From Planctomycetaceae bacterium (GTDB lineage Bacteria; Planctomycetota; Planctomycetia; Planctomycetales; Planctomycetaceae), in assembly GCA_020426325.1 (NCBI GenBank), contig JAGQQG010000003.1:1-64000 (forward strand): 64,000 bases of DNA, in the 5' to 3' direction. Shown piece after piece: positions 59,423 through 64,000 of this stretch. The number at the start of each line of letters is the position of its first letter. Within the stretch, counting starts at the first letter, position 1. A program made the position numbers and the translations under genes. Below the pieces are notes generated by a model. The model did no database searches, had not been told where the DNA came from, and worked only from the letters and a program-made list of their open reading frames with translations.

Positions 59423-59962
59423 TCAGTTGTGACGTGCAGTCAGCTGTTGTCGGTACCACTGAATTGCCTTCTCCTCGACCTGCTTGATCCAAGCGTCTTT
59501 GGCGTCGTTGTAGGCGTTGATGTCGCTGGGGAAGCGTGCATACGCTTCCCGTTTGATTCTGACATACTCACGCTGTAACTCGAGGTCCTCTCGCAGCAGT
59601 GCGCAGAAGGCGAGGTGACGCTCGATGCTAGGATTGCCGGTCTGATACATGTGGATGTTGTGCGTGCGATGACCCTGGTGGTCCTTCGTGAAGAAACGCC
59701 GACCAGCCAGTCCATACTCGCCCCAACTGCGATAACCGGTTTTCGTCAAAGCGGACGTAGCTGCGTCAACCTGCCGAATGTCTCGTACAACAGGAAGCAG
59801 GTCAATGATCGGCTTCGCCGCCAGACCCGGCACGGATGTGCTCCCGATATGATGGACCGTCACAATCACATCACCCAGCAACGCCCGCAACAAACCCTCC
59901 TCCCGACGAAAGGCCTCCGGCCAATCGGGCGAGTAGTCCGTGAACGTGTACTGGCTGGGCAT
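59423..59962 (-). CDS. GrpB/UPF0157 family protein
   Basis: 179 residues. Family marks: YSPDWPEAFRREE, HHIGSTSVPGLAAKPIIDLL and THNIHMYQ...HLAFCALLRED. The GSTSVPG-xx-AKPIIDL segment gives a nucleotidyltransferase-like fold; some members are linked to CoA kinase, but no general activity is established. Convergent with the exchanger gene, 19 bases apart. Confidence 0.92.
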   Translation of the reverse strand: MPSQYTFTDYSPDWPEAFRREEGLLRALLGDVIVTVHHIGSTSVPGLAAKPIIDLLPVVRDIRQVDAATSALTKTGYRSWGEYGLAGRRFFTKDHQGHRTHNIHMYQTGNPSIERHLAFCALLREDLELQREYVRIKREAYARFPSDINAYNDAKDAWIKQVEEKAIQWYRQQLTARHN

Positions 59963-60157
59963 CGAGGTTCATCCGTGAATTGGTGAAAGCTCAGTTGAGC
60001 TGTGGTACGATCTACTGTTGGTCGCGACAAGGGGCTTCAATCATACCGACGAACTGAACTTCGTCTCAGAGCAATGCTAATCGAACATCGATGGCACAGT
60101 AATCATAGTGCTGGACTACTCAATAGCGGCATCTGACCCCAGAAGAAGTACAGAGTA

Positions 60158-62359
60158 ATGTCGTCACCTTTATATTTTGAAGCAAACGCAGTTCGAATTC
60201 TTGCGTTGGCGATTGGCATGAGTGTCACGGTTGAATGCCTCGGTCAGGATTCTGACACAGAAGCAATCGGGAAGGACATACCAACAGCAACGGTCGTTTG
60301 CAGTGTCGTGAACGATGAGGGCAAGCCACTGCCTGGCGTGCAGGTCGAACTTCTCAAATGGACAGGTAAGTTTGAAAGTTTTGGTGCTCACGCAGGGACT
60401 GATGTTGCGGGTGAGGCCGAATTGACCTTTGCGCATAGTGATGACTATTTCTACATGCTCTTCTCAGCCGATGGTTACGCTCGCAGCATGCTCAATTTTC
60501 AGATTGACGCTGGCGAAACGCAGCATCTGAGTTTTCAGTTGAGCCCTGCCGTACGCCCATGGGTCGAGGTAAAAGCTGATGGACAACCACTCGCAGGGGT
60601 TGAAGTCAGCCGGATTGACTTCGTTGATCGCAATGGCAGCAAGGTTTATCTATTGAAAGACAGCGCTCCGGCTCTGGGGTTCGAGTTCCTTCAGAGCGAC
60701 AATACGGGCAGGCTAACTCTCCCCTCATTACCCGCAAACGCAAAGTTTGACTTGTGGGTTGTGCACCCAAAGTGGAAGACAGCCAAGGTGGAGGGGTTGC
60801 TCGCGACCACTGAAAAAGTGGCGAATATCGAGTTGGAATCTGGGGTTCCCGTGACACTCGTCGTGTCCACCGAGTCAGAGGATGTTTCTGTCTTGGAGGG
60901 ACAGGAGGTGTCCGTTCTGATGATGCCAACCTCAGGGGGTTCTTCAGCACCACAGACTGTAAGGCATGTGTTTCCGATTCGCGACGGCGAACTTCGCTTT
61001 ACCGCGAATCCCGTTGAGTACTCAACGTTGCGAACGGAGTTCGACGATTATTTTCCGACACCGTACTTGATGAATTATCCTCAGTTTCCGATGCCCGAAC
61101 TGGATTTATCGGACAATGAACCTGCAGAGCTCAAGATTCATTTGCGAAAGAAGGTGAAGGCTCGTGGCCGGGTAATTGGTCCTCAGGGAGAAGGCGTTTC
61201 AGGTGCATTAGTGACCAGCTCTATCGCCAATGATCACAGCTCCACAACTCAAACGACAACCAAAGCCAGTGATCAAGAGGAGACCGCAACACCTCCAACT
61301 GATCCGTTGTGGGTCTCGCTACGAAATTGGACGTCAGGCGGTAGTGGGCAATCGGATGCTGAGGGCCGCTATGAAATCGATGTTGCTCTTGGACCGGTCA
61401 AACTCGAAGTCATTCGGGAAGGCTATTTCAGTTCGCCGGTGCAAACGGAAGCTGTTGTAACCGATCCGGAGCATGAAACGCTGCCTGATCTCAAAGTACT
61501 GCCAGTGCCGGAACTTCAGGGAGTTGTGCAGGATGAAGACGGCCGGCCTGTCATCGGTGCCATTGTCAGGATGCGGCATCGTGGACGAGGGGATGCTGAT
61601 CCTGTTGGCGAAACGTCCGCCGATGGTTCGTTTCAACTGAGCATGTCTCGCATCCCATATGCAAGCGATGGATCCGGTCTGCAAACCGATGTTTCAGTTG
61701 TGGCGATTGACCCTCGATCGAATCGTGGTGGAATTGCGGATGTGGATCTGACAGACATGTCGAGTTCGAGCGAAATCAGAATTACTGTCTCAGAGCGATC
61801 ACCCGATTGGGCACTGACCGTCGTTCAGCCAGAAGCCTCGCTGACGGATGAGCAAAGGCGAGCTTTGATGAAGGAGCGGGCAGAGCAGTTCCCTGAAGGG
61901 ATCACAGGGAAAGTGTCGCCTGACTTGTCACAGGGAACTTGGCTGAACACAGAAGCCCGCAGCCTGCAAGATTTTCGTGGCAAATTCGTACTGCTTGATT
62001 TCTGGTTCATCGGCTGTGGCCCCTGCCATCGCGATATGCCAACAGTCAAGCTATTACACAAGAAGTTTCTCGATCAAGGATTCTCGGTGATCTCCGTGCA
62101 CACGGACGGGCAGACCCCAGAAGCAGTGCAGAAGTTTGCTGCCGATAACGGGATGGATTATCCAATCGTCGTTGATACGCCGGATGGTGCAATCACCAGC
62201 GAGTATGCGTCACTTGGTGTCTCATCCTATCCTATGTACATCTTGCTTGGGCCCGACGGAAGAATCATCCATAACGATGCCACTGCAACCGACGCTTTTT
62301 CACTCCGGATGTATAAGATCGAAATGATCTATCGCGAGCTACGTGAACAATCGCACTGA
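60158..62359 (+). CDS. Secreted regulatory-domain protein with C-terminal TlpA-like thioredoxin
   Basis: 733 residues. A signal peptide (~1-28) precedes three or more carboxypeptidase-regulatory/SpaA-like beta domains: TVVCSVVNDEGKPLPGVQVEL (~50), VKARGRVIGPQGEGVSGALV (~330), and LQGVVQDEDGRPVIGAIVRM (~450). The C-terminal ~150 residues are a TlpA/AhpC-type thioredoxin with FVLLDFWFIGCGPC (~620), a CxxC redox pair, then cis-Pro in GVSSYPMYILLGPDG. It probably reduces periplasmic disulphides. Multi-domain TlpA fusions of this size are typical of planctomycetes. The GPC is followed by HRDMP, as in this family. Confidence 0.88.
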   Translation: MSSPLYFEANAVRILALAIGMSVTVECLGQDSDTEAIGKDIPTATVVCSVVNDEGKPLPGVQVELLKWTGKFESFGAHAGTDVAGEAELTFAHSDDYFYMLFSADGYARSMLNFQIDAGETQHLSFQLSPAVRPWVEVKADGQPLAGVEVSRIDFVDRNGSKVYLLKDSAPALGFEFLQSDNTGRLTLPSLPANAKFDLWVVHPKWKTAKVEGLLATTEKVANIELESGVPVTLVVSTESEDVSVLEGQEVSVLMMPTSGGSSAPQTVRHVFPIRDGELRFTANPVEYSTLRTEFDDYFPTPYLMNYPQFPMPELDLSDNEPAELKIHLRKKVKARGRVIGPQGEGVSGALVTSSIANDHSSTTQTTTKASDQEETATPPTDPLWVSLRNWTSGGSGQSDAEGRYEIDVALGPVKLEVIREGYFSSPVQTEAVVTDPEHETLPDLKVLPVPELQGVVQDEDGRPVIGAIVRMRHRGRGDADPVGETSADGSFQLSMSRIPYASDGSGLQTDVSVVAIDPRSNRGGIADVDLTDMSSSSEIRITVSERSPDWALTVVQPEASLTDEQRRALMKERAEQFPEGITGKVSPDLSQGTWLNTEARSLQDFRGKFVLLDFWFIGCGPCHRDMPTVKLLHKKFLDQGFSVISVHTDGQTPEAVQKFAADNGMDYPIVVDTPDGAITSEYASLGVSSYPMYILLGPDGRIIHNDATATDAFSLRMYKIEMIYRELREQSH

Positions 62360-62401
62360 AGTAGCACGCATGAAGCAAAGCAAAATGCACTGGAGGTTGT
62401 G

Positions 62402-62683
62402 GTGCGTTTTGTATTGCTTCATGAAGCCTACCTGCCTGTCGTTTGGTTGCAACGATCGATGAAAATGGCGCCGCGTAATCTCAGCCTTGTTCGCTTCGAT
62501 TTCGATTCGGTTCCGCGAGATTATCATGACAAGTACCCGTTCCAACCGGACCGTGTCTACATTTTCTTTGGTGAAATCCCGAACATGCCGGGCCATTGCA
62601 TTGTCGCGGATCGCAAGACCGGACAGCTATTTTCCGGTTATCACATCGAGAATTTTTTGGAACTCGATGGAGACCAGGCATAG
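62402..62683 (+). CDS. Small conserved-looking protein
   Basis: 93 residues from GTG 62402, spaced 5 bases from GGAGG; ATG 62465 is an alternative giving a 72-residue core. That core, YPFQPDRVYIFFGEIPNMPGHCIVADRKTGQLFSGYHIENFLEL, has the even composition of a conserved domain. I cannot name the family. It follows the TlpA-like gene by about 40 bases and may be in the same transcript. Confidence 0.6.
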   Translation: MRFVLLHEAYLPVVWLQRSMKMAPRNLSLVRFDFDSVPRDYHDKYPFQPDRVYIFFGEIPNMPGHCIVADRKTGQLFSGYHIENFLELDGDQA

Positions 62684-62795
62684 GCCTTACTTCTGTGATG
62701 GGGATGACGAGTTGTACTCGACGTGGAACGAAGTGGAATACGTGGAGACGTGCATTTCATTTTGAATTGCTGCATGGATCCGACGCTTGTGGTCA

Positions 62796-63836
62796 TCATG
62801 CAGCAGGCGGAGGAGTCTGCGACAATCGGGCGGCGACTCGAATGGCTTCGAGCATGCCGGTGGGGTTGGCTTCGTATCGTGCGGCGATGTCGAAGGCGGT
62901 GCCGTGGCTGGGACTGGTGCGAGTGATCGGGAGGCCAAGGGTGACGTTGACGGCGTGGCCGAAGGCGATCAGTTTGAGCGGGATGTGCCCCTGGTCGTGA
63001 TACATGGCGACAATGCCGTCGAACTCGCCGTCGACCGCTCGTTTGATCAGCGTGTCTGCGGGGAGTGGACCCTGGGCGTTGATGCCTGTCTGCTGGAGTG
63101 ACTCGACAGCGGGCCGGATGAGGCGTGCTTCTTCGTCCCCGAACAGGCCGTCTTCTCCCGCGTGTGGATTGAGGGCACAGACGCCGACACGGGGAGCGTC
63201 GCAACCGACTCGTCGCAGAAAGCTGTTCGTGAGTTTGATCGTGTCTGCGATGCGGTCTTGTGACAGGAGGCCCGGGACGCTGGCGATGGAGGTGTGCAGC
63301 GTCGTGTGGGCGACGGCGAGGCCGTGTGGTCCTTTGATACCTGCAGGTTGACAGACAGGCGGTTCACAGACAGGAATGTCTGTGCTACTGGGGACGTAGA
63401 GCATCATTGCGAATTCGCGGACGCCGCAGCGTTCTGCGAGGATCTCGGTGTGGCCCGGATAATCGTGACCGGCAAGGTGGAGGGCGTACTTGTTCAATGG
63501 GGCGGTCACGATGCCATCGACCTGACCACTCAGTGCGAGGTTGATCGCGGTCGTCAAACAGTCGAAGGCCGCTGCGCCGGCACGGGCATCGATGGTTCCC
63601 AGTTTGACGTCGCCCAGACCGGGGGTGGTGACAACGACTTTCTCAATCCCGTCAAGAGATGACGTGAGGCCGAGGCAATTTGCTGTGCGTTGCAGAATAG
63701 TTTCGTCGCCGATGACGACCGGCTGACACACAGCACGGATGGACTCATCAGCCAATGCACGTACGACGACCTCGGGGCCGATGCCTGCGACGTCGCCGAG
63801 TGTGATGGCCAGACGGGGGAGAGCGGAGTCGGTCAC
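62796..63836 (-). CDS. pdxA: 4-hydroxythreonine-4-phosphate dehydrogenase
   Basis: 346 residues from a GTG at 63836 that overlaps the rfbC stop (GTGA), with GGAG about 8 bases upstream; an earlier in-frame GTG at 63845 has no room for a ribosome site. Makes 3-amino-2-oxopropyl phosphate for pyridoxal phosphate. Conserved: ITLGDVAGIGPEV, TAPLNKYALHLAGHDYPGHTEILAERCG, ALNPHAGEDGLFGDEE and MYHDQGHIPLKLIAF with metal-binding His. A stretch SSTDIPVCEPPVCQPAGIK (~150-168) after MMLYVP is not in usual PdxA and comes from a palindromic repeat. Confidence 0.93.
   Translation of the reverse strand: MTDSALPRLAITLGDVAGIGPEVVVRALADESIRAVCQPVVIGDETILQRTANCLGLTSSLDGIEKVVVTTPGLGDVKLGTIDARAGAAAFDCLTTAINLALSGQVDGIVTAPLNKYALHLAGHDYPGHTEILAERCGVREFAMMLYVPSSTDIPVCEPPVCQPAGIKGPHGLAVAHTTLHTSIASVPGLLSQDRIADTIKLTNSFLRRVGCDAPRVGVCALNPHAGEDGLFGDEEARLIRPAVESLQQTGINAQGPLPADTLIKRAVDGEFDGIVAMYHDQGHIPLKLIAFGHAVNVTLGLPITRTSPSHGTAFDIAARYEANPTGMLEAIRVAARLSQTPPPAA
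63365..63384. repeat. Palindromic element D core inside pdxA
   Basis: CACAGACAGGAATGTCTGTG is a near-perfect palindrome and shares the 14-base core AGACAGGAATGTCT with 10919-10932. Its arms extend into ACAGACAGGCGG on the left. It is translated, in frame, as STDIPVC in PdxA. Confidence 0.75.
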
Positions 63837-64000
63837 GGAAAGCACTCCGCTTCAGCGAGAGGAAGCCCCGCTTTGTCCTTCTCGGACAGAACGGGCGGCT
63901 CGGTCAGCGGCCAGTCGATGCCGATGTCGGGATCGTTCCAGTACACGGTTCGCTCATACTCCGGTGCGTAGAAGTCGGTGCATTTGTAGAGCACGTCGGC
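63833..64000 (-). CDS. rfbC: dTDP-4-dehydrorhamnose 3,5-epimerase, C-terminal end only
   Basis: The last 55 codons and stop of an RmlC/RfbC gene; the rest lies beyond the right edge. The visible part, DVLYKCTDFYAPEYERTVYWNDPDIGIDWPL then PPVLSEKDKAGLPL, is the characteristic RmlC C-terminus. RmlC epimerises dTDP-4-keto-6-deoxyglucose on the way to dTDP-rhamnose. The stop codon overlaps the pdxA start (GTGA), so the two are coupled. Confidence 0.9.
   Translation of the reverse strand, partial: ADVLYKCTDFYAPEYERTVYWNDPDIGIDWPLTEPPVLSEKDKAGLPLAEAECFP

Overview
The window looks like a chromosomal segment of a planctomycete, probably family Planctomycetaceae or a close relative. The evidence is a moderately GC-rich genome with long gaps between genes, many signal-peptide and Tat-signal proteins, a type II secretion (T2SS)-like operon with planctomycete-style fused components, a Gfo/Idh/MocA Tat oxidoreductase, a YHYH protein, and many dispersed palindromic repeats of the kind common in this phylum. 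No rRNA, tRNA or CRISPR array was found by eye. The organism call is inference from gene content.

Layout. 1-12.4 kb holds housekeeping genes: a PPK2 polyphosphate kinase cut by the left edge, a secreted esterase, pyrB, a very acidic small protein, an unusually long ileS, a small antitoxin-like gene, a GlsB/YeaQ membrane protein, a STAS-domain protein, a dihydroorotase homologue that has lost its metal ligands, and acpP-fabF. 13-36 kb is a T2SS-like locus. It opens with a 2183-residue periplasmic protein made almost entirely of about 25 secretin-N (NolW-like) modules with no pore domain. gspE, gspF, gspG, four minor pseudopilins (H, I, J, K), a fused GspL/PilN-like protein, a fused PilO/GspC-like protein, a nine-module secretin GspD and a lipoprotein follow. 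The lipoprotein gene overlaps a BON-domain gene tail to tail on the other strand by 245 bp. 36.6-42 kb holds rdgB, a YHYH protein, a SUI1/YciH factor, an alpha/beta hydrolase, an NHL-repeat protein, a small membrane protein and a VWA protein. 42-47 kb is a sucrose cluster: sucrose-phosphate phosphatase diverges from sucrose-phosphate synthase, which overlaps amylosucrase. 47-64 kb is accessory: a Tat-signal protein, a WD-like/caspase-like protein, a sialidase-like protein, a GNAT acetyltransferase, an unrecognised low-GC gene, a Gfo/Idh/MocA oxidoreductase, a Ca2+/Na+ exchanger-like protein, a GrpB-family protein, a TlpA-like thioredoxin with regulatory domains, pdxA, and the 3' end of rfbC/rmlC.

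Two themes stand out. First, the secretion locus pairs a complete inner-membrane and pseudopilin set with a pore-less giant array of secretin periplasmic modules, which may be an extended periplasmic component of planctomycete T2SS. Second, at least four unrelated palindromic repeat families sit in frame inside conserved protein genes (ileS three to four times, gspJ once, pdxA once), and copies or relatives of two of them occur between genes. This resembles the protein-coding palindromic elements known from Rickettsia, but the families here are different. The dihydroorotase homologue looks like a pseudo-enzyme of the PyrC' type that assembles with PyrB.
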